Assembly (NCBI GenBank): GCA_016719855.1
Contig: JADJYH010000021.1
Span: 62,001-126,000 of the forward strand
Length of the DNA: 64,000 bases
Origin: Saprospiraceae bacterium
GTDB taxonomy: Bacteria; Bacteroidota; Bacteroidia; Chitinophagales; Saprospiraceae
Direction: 5' to 3'
The notes under the pieces: generated by a model
The model's database searches: none
Seen by the model: only the letters and a program-made list of their open reading frames with translations
Told to the model about the DNA's origin: nothing
Part shown: piece by piece, positions 51,257 to 59,243 of the stretch
How positions within the stretch are numbered: position 1 is the first letter of the stretch
How the letters are laid out: each line of letters opens with the position of its first letter
Translations under genes and position numbers: made by a program

Positions 51257-52156
51257 TTACTTGCTCACCCTATCTAAAAACGCCGCATATAGCTGTTTTG
51301 CCAAGGTGTTTTTGGCGTCCATGCTTATTGCCTTTTGGTATCGTTCACTGGCCAAGGAATTCAACTGCCTGGATTCAAGTTCCATGGCTTCCATCAATGA
51401 TTTTTTGACAGCATCGCTTTTCAAGTATTCTTTGTCCTTCATCAATGGTTCCAATGCCGTTTCCCCTTCGTTCGGCGAAACAAAGGAGATGTTCACGACT
51501 CTGGACGCCGTTTTGTTGTCATTGGCAAGCATCACTTGGACATGGTAGAGCTTGCCAGTTTTGACCGCCAATTGGGCAGGGTCAAAGTTGAAGGAAGCGC
51601 CCGAAGTCGTGGCGGATAGTACCGGTGCATCTTTGGCATTTTCATACACAATCAGCTTGTAAATGGAACCAGCTTTCAGTGGCGTCCAACTGAACTTGGT
51701 TGGTTGAAGTGGGACTTTGCCACCAGTGGGAATGGTGAAAAGGAGCGAGTCCCTGTCTCCCCAGCCTTTACGCTTGGTGGTATCGGTTGCATATCCCTTC
51801 GCCGCAAACGCCATTTTCGCAAACCTCGACTGCTCCCCCTTGGCCTGCACCTCTTTTGCCAGCGCAGCCATTTGGTAAGTGCCTTTAGTTCTGAAGGAAA
51901 GCGAGCGGTCGTCACAAGCCAAGGAGAACGATGCTTTGTTGGCCACTGTCACGGTCGCATCTTCCGGGAGGACAGTGCCAGCAGTGACAATCTTGGCAGT
52001 TTTGCTGCCTTTTTCGGTGTAGGTCACCTTTCCACGCACCTCCGAAACCACGCAACCGGTGGATTCATCAAGATTGATACTTTGTGAAAAGGAGTTGTTT
52101 GTTGTGATGGTGATTAGTAATAAAACAACCATCAGTTGGGCAAGAATCGCTTTCAT
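51257..52156 (-). CDS. Exported FecR-like domain protein
   Basis: A 299-residue protein with a signal peptide (MKAILAQLMVVLLLITITT to SFSQ). Residues 30-110 fit a FecR-type domain (VSEVRGKVTY, AGTVLPEDATVTVANKASFSL). Residues 145-230 are beta-rich (FSWTPLKAGSIYKLIVYEN). The last 50 residues look like one TPR-type hairpin (SERYQKAISMDAKNTLAKQL). It follows the cyclase gene by 194 bp on the same strand. FecR domains usually relay signals to ECF sigma systems, so it may belong to the same envelope signalling set; that link is inference. Confidence 0.7.
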   Translation of the reverse strand: MKAILAQLMVVLLLITITTNNSFSQSINLDESTGCVVSEVRGKVTYTEKGSKTAKIVTAGTVLPEDATVTVANKASFSLACDDRSLSFRTKGTYQMAALAKEVQAKGEQSRFAKMAFAAKGYATDTTKRKGWGDRDSLLFTIPTGGKVPLQPTKFSWTPLKAGSIYKLIVYENAKDAPVLSATTSGASFNFDPAQLAVKTGKLYHVQVMLANDNKTASRVVNISFVSPNEGETALEPLMKDKEYLKSDAVKKSLMEAMELESRQLNSLASERYQKAISMDAKNTLAKQLYAAFLDRVSK

Positions 52157-52254
52157 TTTACAGTTTTTTTATGATGAAATAAGACAAGTTTCGGGTAGAA
52201 AAAATTAGCGAGATGCAGGTAGGCGGGGCTTTTGGCAAATGTAGAATTAAATCT

Positions 52255-52351
52255 ATGATGAATGATGAATGAATAATGATGAATTTCGCAGTTGCCGGAT
52301 TTTCAGGGCGTTGTAATATTCTTCATTCATCATTTTACCATTCATCATTTT
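52255..52351. repeat. Inverted heptanucleotide arrays between cyclase and FecR-like genes
   Basis: Left array ATGATGA, ATGATGA, ATGAATA, ATGATGA and right array CATTCATCATTTTA / CATTCATCATTTTC are complementary about 38 bases apart. The right arm touches the cyclase stop. Confidence 0.75.
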
Positions 52352-53763
52352 CACCCCACGAAATACATATCCACTGCCCCCTTGCCCTTGGCTTCCACTT
52401 TGCCTCGGTACGTGCAGGCGAAATGACTTTTTACCAGTTCGTAAGTAGGCCCGGAGATGTTGATTTGCCCACCCTCGCTCGACTGCTCCATGCGGGCGGC
52501 GATGTTCACGGTATCGCCCCAGATGTCGTAGGCGTACTTCTTGATGCCGACGATGCCCGCCACCACGGGGCCTGAGTGGATGCCAATGCGGGCATGGAAC
52601 GCCGGTTTGCCCATCCCGGCCTGGCGGATATTGAACTCCTTCAAAAAAGCAAGCATCTGCTGTGCCGCATGTACCACCCGCACGGCATTGTCTGCTGCTG
52701 TGATTTCCGAGGTTTGCTTGTTTGTACTGATTGGTTCCAAGCCGCCAGCGCAGATGTAGCAGTCACCGACGGTCTTGATTTTCTCCAACCCTTGCTGTGT
52801 GATGATGCGGTCATAAGCCTCGAAGCAGGTGCCTAGGTTGTTGACCAGTTCCTCTGGGCCAAGCTCCTCGGCAATGTTGGTGAAGCCCTGAAAATCGCAG
52901 AACAGCACCGTGACCTGCTCGTGGCGGCGGGTGTCCGAATGGCCGTATTTCTTGAGTTCCTCGGCGGTTTCGGCGGGGAGGATGTTGAGCAACAGGGCAT
53001 CAGAACGGTCACGTTCGACACCCATTATTGCGTTTGCCAGTTCCAATTTTTTCACCTTGTTTCGCCAGAAAAACAGGCTCGCTCCCCCGATTGGGAACAG
53101 GATGGCGACCAATGACCTTGCCCAACCTGCTTGCCACCACGGGGTGCTGGGGGCGATGACCAACGAACATTTGAGAACCTCCCCGCTCTCTACCTGGAAG
53201 CTGAATTTCCCAGGGTTTTCCAGCACAGTGTTCATCACTGCCTTCGCTGCTTCTTGGTATTTGGAGTTGGGGTCTTTGGCGAGTGCCGAGAACAGCCCGA
53301 GTGCCCGTGGCTGGTCCGTGCTGGCTGCTGCCAGTGCTGAGTACCAGCGGGCATCATCCTGCATGTCGAAATCCCTGAGTTCGGAGAGCGGGGATATGAT
53401 TTTAAGTGCTTTTTCAGGGGAATTCAGGTAGAGATAGGTCATGCCGAAATAGAACCGGGCCGTCTTGTCGGCGGGGTAGGCAGTAAGGTAAGTTTCCAGT
53501 GAACGCTGGGCTTCCGTGTAATTGGCCGCTCCGTACAGGTCGAGGGCAACGGCGAGGCTGTCCTGCTGGTTCGCTGGACTGCCCGCAAAGCCGAAGACCT
53601 TGATTTCGTCGAGGATGCTGGCGAGCTTGTCCTGCTCTGGCTGGTACAGCTCGGACTCCAGTCTTCGTGGCTGGGCCGGCTTGCTGAACAGGTAGAACGC
53701 CAGCCCCACCAGCACGAGTCCGATGGCGATGAAATGGCCGTATTTTATTAGGTTCTGTTTCAT
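52351..53763 (-). CDS. Membrane-bound class III adenylate cyclase with TPR-like sensor domain
   Basis: A 470-residue protein. One membrane helix (about 8-26), an extracytoplasmic TPR-like domain (about 60-190: LDLYGAANYTEAQRSLETYL, ARFYFGMTYLYLNSPEKALK) and a second membrane helix (about 214-233) lead to the cyclase domain. Metal-binding Asp are D290 (FCDFQGFTN) and D334 (VGDCY). Purine-selecting K330 and D413 favour ATP over GTP, and N420/R424 are present. All catalytic positions look intact, so cAMP formation is likely. The sensor half resembles the TPR part of the anti-sigma-like protein at 36005, hinting that both read the same class of periplasmic signal. Confidence 0.88.
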   Translation of the reverse strand: MKQNLIKYGHFIAIGLVLVGLAFYLFSKPAQPRRLESELYQPEQDKLASILDEIKVFGFAGSPANQQDSLAVALDLYGAANYTEAQRSLETYLTAYPADKTARFYFGMTYLYLNSPEKALKIISPLSELRDFDMQDDARWYSALAAASTDQPRALGLFSALAKDPNSKYQEAAKAVMNTVLENPGKFSFQVESGEVLKCSLVIAPSTPWWQAGWARSLVAILFPIGGASLFFWRNKVKKLELANAIMGVERDRSDALLLNILPAETAEELKKYGHSDTRRHEQVTVLFCDFQGFTNIAEELGPEELVNNLGTCFEAYDRIITQQGLEKIKTVGDCYICAGGLEPISTNKQTSEITAADNAVRVVHAAQQMLAFLKEFNIRQAGMGKPAFHARIGIHSGPVVAGIVGIKKYAYDIWGDTVNIAARMEQSSEGGQINISGPTYELVKSHFACTYRGKVEAKGKGAVDMYFVG

Positions 53764-53840
53764 GTGAGCAGGTTTTTTGGATTAATACGGAAATGGGGTG
53801 GGGGTTATCAGGCGGAGTCCTTTATACTTCACACTGATAG

Positions 53841-53943
53841 GTTTTGTGCAAATCATGTCATGCCCCTCCTCGCCGCCTCCGGCGGCTCGTCGGGGGAGAG
53901 GGGCTTTTGGGGCGTTCCGCCCCAAACCCCTGTTTGCACATAG
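53841..53943. repeat. MITE-like hairpin element, copy 2
   Basis: Core 53860-53930 has GCCCCTCCTCGCCGCC ... GAGAGGGGC with an internal GCCGCC/GGCGGC stem, then the perfect TTTGGGGCG-TTC-CGCCCCAAA hairpin. Short flanking arms TTTGTGCAAA / GTTTGCACA enclose it. The core is closely related to 49073-49141. Confidence 0.7.
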
Positions 53944-54002
53944 TATAATATAGATAAAAGCAGGCTATGCCATTGCATCAGCCAGGCTATAAGTCGCCAT
54001 CA

Positions 54003-54705
54003 CTATCTGGCTGTGTCAATCAATGGGCCGTTATCATCCAAGAAAACATCCAGTTGGAGGGTGTCTTTGACATTACCTACTTTGATAGTGGTCGCTCCTT
54101 TGCCATAATTGTATGCTAGAGTGATAATTCCATTGTGGTTGAAATCTTTCAAATAATTCCCTTTGACATTAGAGTTGATACTTACCGATTCACCTAAGGG
54201 ATCAAGAATGATGGTGGCCATATCTTTTCCACGCGAGATTCAGTATAAGTTCTGCCAAAAACATGGTCTGTTATTATGGGTGCTATTGGCTTCTGATTAA
54301 CATATTTTAAGTAAACGGTGAGAGAATGTAACCTGCCCAGCGTAGCAATTGTAAATTCAATAGTTTCATTACCTGCGCAGGAAATCTCCAGTTTATCTCC
54401 ATTTTGAATGCCCTTTACCATCGCTACACCGTCTGGGGCTTGGTAAGAAGTTGGAGTCCCGATCCCTCCAATAAAGTGTTTGACAACGACATCCTCTAAT
54501 GAACGTCTAAATGGGAAAATTTTTCATTCTGTCCTCTAATGTGTATAACAAAAGGGTCAGGCGTTACAAATGTATTTTCCAAAGAATCAGGCAATGGCGA
54601 TGCCACCGTTGCATCTTCTGTTGGTTCATTCGTCTGGTTATCACAACGGAGAAAGAAGACCGATACGAGAAGTAGAAAGCCAAGGAGGGAAAAAGCATTT
54701 TTCAT
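54003..54705 (-). CDS. Small lipoprotein downstream of caspase copy D (two frameshifts)
   Basis: About 234 residues when joined. ATG 54705 gives a lipoprotein signal (MKNAFSLLGFLLLVSVFF, lipobox LRC). The frame shifts near 54515 (to FPFRRSLEDVVVKHFIGG) and near 54232 (VEKDMATIILDP, one A missing). The mature part is beta-rich with no known motif. It starts 49 bp after the caspase copy D stop and is probably the last gene of the caspase operon. Function unknown; the position suggests a partner of the caspase proteins. Confidence 0.55.
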
Positions 54706-54754
54706 AAGAGGTAGAATTTTAGGTGAACAAAAAATTGATTCGCTGGGTAAGGTA

Positions 54755-56968
54755 TTAATCCTTTTCCTGATTTGGAAAATATTTTTCCATCAGGCCCTTG
54801 AAAGCCGCCATTTTGCGAACGGGTTCAAGTTCAGTGTCATCCATGATTTTTTGGTAGTCCCTCATTCCTTTTTCCAGGGCTATTTCCAGGCGTTCAAAGG
54901 ATTGTTGTTGCCGGTTGTCCAATGCGGCAAGCAAAGCAAGTTTGTACCAAATATTCGAATCGGCGGCATTGTATTTCACTACCTCAAGATAATGCGCCTC
55001 GGCTTCCGGCAGGCGGTCTTGCTCCAGGTACAGGATTGCCAATCCCCTGTGGGGGTTAATGTTCGTTGGGTTGAGCGTGATGGCCCGAAGGTACATTTGT
55101 TCGCCTTTCACCGGACGGTTCGTCATCGCGTACATCCGGCCAAGGGCTAGGCAAGCAACGAACAAGGTAGAATCAAGGCGCAATGCTTGGTGAAATGCTT
55201 TTTCTGCCAGCTGGTTTTGTCCGTCTTGTTGATAGGCAACGCCGAGGTTCGTCCAAGCCACGGGGTTTTCTGGCTCAATCCAAAGTGCATGTTTGAAAGC
55301 CTCGATTGCCTGCGTGTACTGCTTTTGGTAATTGTGCCAGGACCCCCAACCCATCCAAACATATACGTTGCCCGAATCCAGCAACATGGCTTTGTCCAAT
55401 AGCGTTTTGGCTTCGTCGAAGCGCTTGGAATCCTTAGCATAATAAAAGGCGAGGTAAGTGTAGGGGAGCACCCATGTTTCTGCATGGCGAATTGCTTCCA
55501 TTGCATGAAAATAGGCAGAATCAGCTTGGTTCATTTGGCTGGCAAAACACAGGCTCATGTAAAAATGCGCCAAGGGCGATTCAGGCTCGTAGTGCAAAGA
55601 TTGGCGGAAGTTTTCCATCACGGCCTCCCAGACTTCCGGCTCTTTGGAGGAGTACCGTACCACATACTGGTACATGCCTTCAAACAGCAGTTGCCGGGCT
55701 TTTAAGGTGGCGTACATGTAGTGCTGCTCGCCCAGCAATTCGGCGCTGCGAGCGAGCAGCGACGGCGTCCGCTGATAGAGCAAAACCTGCTCCTGGACAG
55801 ACCGTGTCAGCGCCTGCACGTTCACCTCCAAAATCGCATTCACCGCCTGCTGCGCCTCGTCCTGCAACGCCGCCGCATAGTTGCGCCGGATGGAAGCGTG
55901 CAACGAAGCAAGCTTTGGCTCTTTCAGCAATGGTCCGAAATATGCCTCGGCGCAGTCGTTGGATGGCTCCAGGAAACGCTTCTCCAAAAGGGCTTTTTGG
56001 AATGAAAAATACTGCGCCCGGGTACCTTCGTCCAAGTCTTCCAGCACCTGTTCCTCCAAGCCATGCGTTTCGGTTTTCGAAAGCACAGGGCCTTGCGACT
56101 GCTGGTTCTTCTGAATTTCCGCCAGCGCCGACGGAACGACCTGTGCAATCGCTTCTGAGCGGTCGCCGACAATGAGCGGCAACTGTTTGATGGGGGCAAC
56201 TTCGCTGCTCACATGGTCTTCCAGGTACCTGCCTATTTCGAATAAGTTGACCCCTCCGTCCTGGTTGGCATCTGCCATGCCGTACAGCCCGTTCAGCAAG
56301 TGGTAGCTGAAAGCGCCCCTGCCACCGCCCCACTGCTCACCCTCGACGCTGAACTCATTCGGCTGGCAGGAAAGGATTTTGATTTCGTTGGCATACTGCT
56401 TGGAGAGGTTGGTAGCCGTGGCCTGCGGGCCACCGATGGCGCTGCCCGATAATTTACCGGAGTGGCAGGCATCGGCGAGGACGATGACCCTTGCTTTATT
56501 TTGAATGGATAGCGTGGAAATGACCTCCTGAATGTCCCTTAGATTGAATGCCCCACCTGCCATGTACACCCTCGACGGCGTATCCCAACAAAGCAGGTAA
56601 CCTGGCTGGGTCAGTGTCTTTTTTTCCACATCGCCGTGGCCAGAGAAGTAGATGATGACCTTGTCGTCCTCCTTCGTTTCATCAATCAACCATGCAAGGG
56701 CAGCCGCAAACTGCGCCGCAGTCGCCTGATGGTTGGTGAGCAGTTTCAAGTGGTCGCCGTCAAGCGAGCCGCCAGCAGGTGAGCGAAGGAAGTTGGCGAA
56801 TGCCTCGGCATCTTTGTCGGCGAAGCGCAAGTCGGGGATGTGGGAGTCCTGATAGTCGGAGATGCCGATGACGACGGCACGGGTGGTGGTGCCGCCGTCA
56901 AGACTGATGACCTGGGCGGGTAGGGTGAGGGTGGCGAAAAGGCAAACGGTCAAAAATAGCTTTTTCAT
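54755..56968 (-). CDS. Exported caspase-TPR protein (copy D, intact)
   Basis: A 737-residue protein with a signal peptide (MKKLFLTVCLFATLTLPAQ). His in YFSGHGDVE (H111) and Cys in LADACHSGK (C168). SCQPNEFSVEGEQWGGGRG is followed by a canonical EF-hand loop, DANQDGGVNLFE (233-244). The helical domain (NYAAALQDEAQQAVNAIL) leads to about eight TPR units (LGVAYQQDGQNQLAEKAFHQAL) and the tail LMEKYFPNQEKD. It is third in line behind copies F and E in a minus-strand series, with a 108-bp gap to copy E. Confidence 0.92.
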   Translation of the reverse strand: MKKLFLTVCLFATLTLPAQVISLDGGTTTRAVVIGISDYQDSHIPDLRFADKDAEAFANFLRSPAGGSLDGDHLKLLTNHQATAAQFAAALAWLIDETKEDDKVIIYFSGHGDVEKKTLTQPGYLLCWDTPSRVYMAGGAFNLRDIQEVISTLSIQNKARVIVLADACHSGKLSGSAIGGPQATATNLSKQYANEIKILSCQPNEFSVEGEQWGGGRGAFSYHLLNGLYGMADANQDGGVNLFEIGRYLEDHVSSEVAPIKQLPLIVGDRSEAIAQVVPSALAEIQKNQQSQGPVLSKTETHGLEEQVLEDLDEGTRAQYFSFQKALLEKRFLEPSNDCAEAYFGPLLKEPKLASLHASIRRNYAAALQDEAQQAVNAILEVNVQALTRSVQEQVLLYQRTPSLLARSAELLGEQHYMYATLKARQLLFEGMYQYVVRYSSKEPEVWEAVMENFRQSLHYEPESPLAHFYMSLCFASQMNQADSAYFHAMEAIRHAETWVLPYTYLAFYYAKDSKRFDEAKTLLDKAMLLDSGNVYVWMGWGSWHNYQKQYTQAIEAFKHALWIEPENPVAWTNLGVAYQQDGQNQLAEKAFHQALRLDSTLFVACLALGRMYAMTNRPVKGEQMYLRAITLNPTNINPHRGLAILYLEQDRLPEAEAHYLEVVKYNAADSNIWYKLALLAALDNRQQQSFERLEIALEKGMRDYQKIMDDTELEPVRKMAAFKGLMEKYFPNQEKD

Positions 56969-57076
56969 TTCTCCCTGATTTGATGGTCAAAAATATTCAT
57001 TCCTTTGAATAATCCTTGTACGGTGGCATCCAGCGCTGCTCCCAGGCTTGGAAGGCGGGGAGGTGGCGGAGGGGTT

Positions 57077-59233
57077 TTAGTCTTTGCTCTGGTCAGGGAA
57101 GTATTTTTTCATCAGCGCTTTCCACTGCTCAGTTCGTTCCCGTAACGGGGCGAGGTCGGGGTCATTCTGCATCCAATCATAGTCCTTATAGCCATTATCA
57201 AATGCTATCTCAAGAAATCCATAAGCGCTATCTGTCTGGTTCTTAAGGCTTTGTAAACAGGCAAAATCGTAATAAATGTTGGGACTATGGATGTGTTTTA
57301 TCAGTACGTAATTTTTTAATGCCTGCAATGCTTCCTTATTTCGTTGCATATTGCTATACATGACAGCCACATTGTACCATGTAAAATCCGATTTGGAATC
57401 CAAGCCAACATATTTATTGATAATCTGCTCCGCTTCAATATCCCTGTCCAAATGCCAAAGTGAATAGAGAAGGGAGTACCACTCCTCCCATGCCAGCGAC
57501 GAAGCATTCTTGTCTATTTTTATCTGTGCCATCCGAACCGTTTGTTCATAATATTTAGCTGCATTTTCCTGTTGTCCAATACTATCAAAGGTGATGGCAA
57601 TTCCGGTTAATGATCTTACATAGGTGGAGTCCAATCGGATGGCATTTTGATAATAATGAATGGCTTGGTCATAGTATCCGTTTACCCTGTAACAACGAGC
57701 GACCAAGCAGTGCCAGATTGGCCATTTTGGCGATATTTCATTCAGCCTTTCAATATAAAAATCAATGCTGTCAATCGGCAGCATACAAGCCAAGTCCAAC
57801 AACAGATGTGGGGTGTTCGGATCCAGTGCAAGTGCTTGGCGAATCCATTTAATAACAAGAATTTGGGCAGAATCCCTCGTAACCCCCAAAAGGTTAACCG
57901 AATAAGCATCAAAATAAAGCGCATTGGATATTAATTTGCGATAGTAATAATGCTTTTCACCCAATAATTCGGCAGCTCTGTAAAACTTGTCCGCCTCTAT
58001 CCGATAACTAATGCCAATGCCTACTTCAAGAATTTCCTTTGCCTTCAAGTCTCCTGTCAGGTACCTGTTAAGGATTTGCTGCCCCTCGTCCATCAATGCC
58101 GCCGCAAAATTCCTCGTCATTAGCCCGTGCAGTTCGGCGATGGAAGGCTCCTGTATCAGCAGTTTGTAATAATCATCGGCGGATTTGCCAGTTGTGGAGT
58201 CAGTGGCCATCAAGTTCCCAGCTTCCAGCGCAGCGGTGAAGGCGTGGTACATTTCCAAAACGCCGGTGTCCGCCTTTGCCAGCGCCAAGTCCTCCAAGCC
58301 ACGGGAATCTATTTTTTTGAAAGCCATCGCCTCGCCGTTTTTCTGTTGCCGCCATTGGGCTAGCGCCTCAGAGTCCACGGTTGCCAAGCGGGTCGCCTTG
58401 CTGCCCACCGTGAACGGGATTTGTGATTGCGGGGCGGCCCCCGTCGTGACCTTGTCTTCGAGGTAGCGTCCCAGTTCCAGCAGGTTCACTGTACCGTCGG
58501 CGTTGGCATCGGCCATGCCGTAGAGGGCGTCCACGAGGTGGTAGCTGAAGCAGCCACGCCCGCCGCCCCACTGCTCGCCTTCCAGCGAGAACTCATCGGG
58601 CTGGCAGGAGAGGATTTTCACCTCGTTGGCGAACTGCTGCGCCAGCGCCGCCGTTGTCGCCTTCGAGCCGCCGAACTCGCTGCCCGCCAGCTTGCCCGCC
58701 CGGCAAGCATCGGTGATGACCACCGCCTGCACCCCCGCCTCGGACAGCGTGGTGACGATGTCCTGCAAATATTGCAGGGAAAATGCGCCCGCAGCGTACA
58801 CTGCAGGCGGTGAGTCGTAGGTGAGCAGGAAGCCCCGCTGGAACTTGGTCACCCGCTCCACATCGCCGTGCCCACTGAAATAGATGATGGCCTCGTCGCC
58901 CGGCTTACTGGCAACGATGAGGCCATCGAGGGCGGCAATCATCTTGCCGGTGGTGGCGTCTTTGTTGGTCAACACCTTGATTTGGTTGTCGGGTAGGCTG
59001 CCACCCGCAGGCGAGCGCAGCCACTGGGCAAACGCCTCGGCGTCCCGGTCGGCGAAGCGCAGGTCGGGGATTTGCTCGTCCTGGTAGTCGGAGATGCCGA
59101 TGACGACGGCACGGGTGACTGACGATTTTGGATTGACGATTGACGATTGGGCGAGCGGGGTAGCGCCTTTTTCGGTTTGGGCGGAAAGGGGAGCGGCAAT
59201 TAGCAGGGCAATGAGGATATTGAAGTATTTCAT
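57077..59233 (-). CDS. Exported caspase-TPR protein (copy E, intact)
   Basis: A 718-residue protein from ATG 59233 (MKYFNILIALLIAAPLSAQ). The earlier in-frame region to 59584 belongs to the shadow of copy F. A repeat-derived linker (SSIVNPKSSVT) separates the signal from the caspase domain. His in YFSGHGDVE (H122), Cys in ITDACRAGK (C177), and EF-hand loop DANADGTVNLLE (242-253). The helical domain and about seven TPR units end in LMKKYFPDQSKD. It starts 10 bp after the copy F stop, so the two are surely co-transcribed. Confidence 0.92.
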   Translation of the reverse strand: MKYFNILIALLIAAPLSAQTEKGATPLAQSSIVNPKSSVTRAVVIGISDYQDEQIPDLRFADRDAEAFAQWLRSPAGGSLPDNQIKVLTNKDATTGKMIAALDGLIVASKPGDEAIIYFSGHGDVERVTKFQRGFLLTYDSPPAVYAAGAFSLQYLQDIVTTLSEAGVQAVVITDACRAGKLAGSEFGGSKATTAALAQQFANEVKILSCQPDEFSLEGEQWGGGRGCFSYHLVDALYGMADANADGTVNLLELGRYLEDKVTTGAAPQSQIPFTVGSKATRLATVDSEALAQWRQQKNGEAMAFKKIDSRGLEDLALAKADTGVLEMYHAFTAALEAGNLMATDSTTGKSADDYYKLLIQEPSIAELHGLMTRNFAAALMDEGQQILNRYLTGDLKAKEILEVGIGISYRIEADKFYRAAELLGEKHYYYRKLISNALYFDAYSVNLLGVTRDSAQILVIKWIRQALALDPNTPHLLLDLACMLPIDSIDFYIERLNEISPKWPIWHCLVARCYRVNGYYDQAIHYYQNAIRLDSTYVRSLTGIAITFDSIGQQENAAKYYEQTVRMAQIKIDKNASSLAWEEWYSLLYSLWHLDRDIEAEQIINKYVGLDSKSDFTWYNVAVMYSNMQRNKEALQALKNYVLIKHIHSPNIYYDFACLQSLKNQTDSAYGFLEIAFDNGYKDYDWMQNDPDLAPLRERTEQWKALMKKYFPDQSKD
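59117..59150. repeat. ACGATTG repeat in caspase copy E linker
   Basis: GACGATTTTGG then ATTGACGATTGACGATTGG. It encodes the SSIVNPKSSV linker between signal peptide and caspase domain. Confidence 0.7.
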
Positions 59234-59243
59234 TTTCAGAAGG

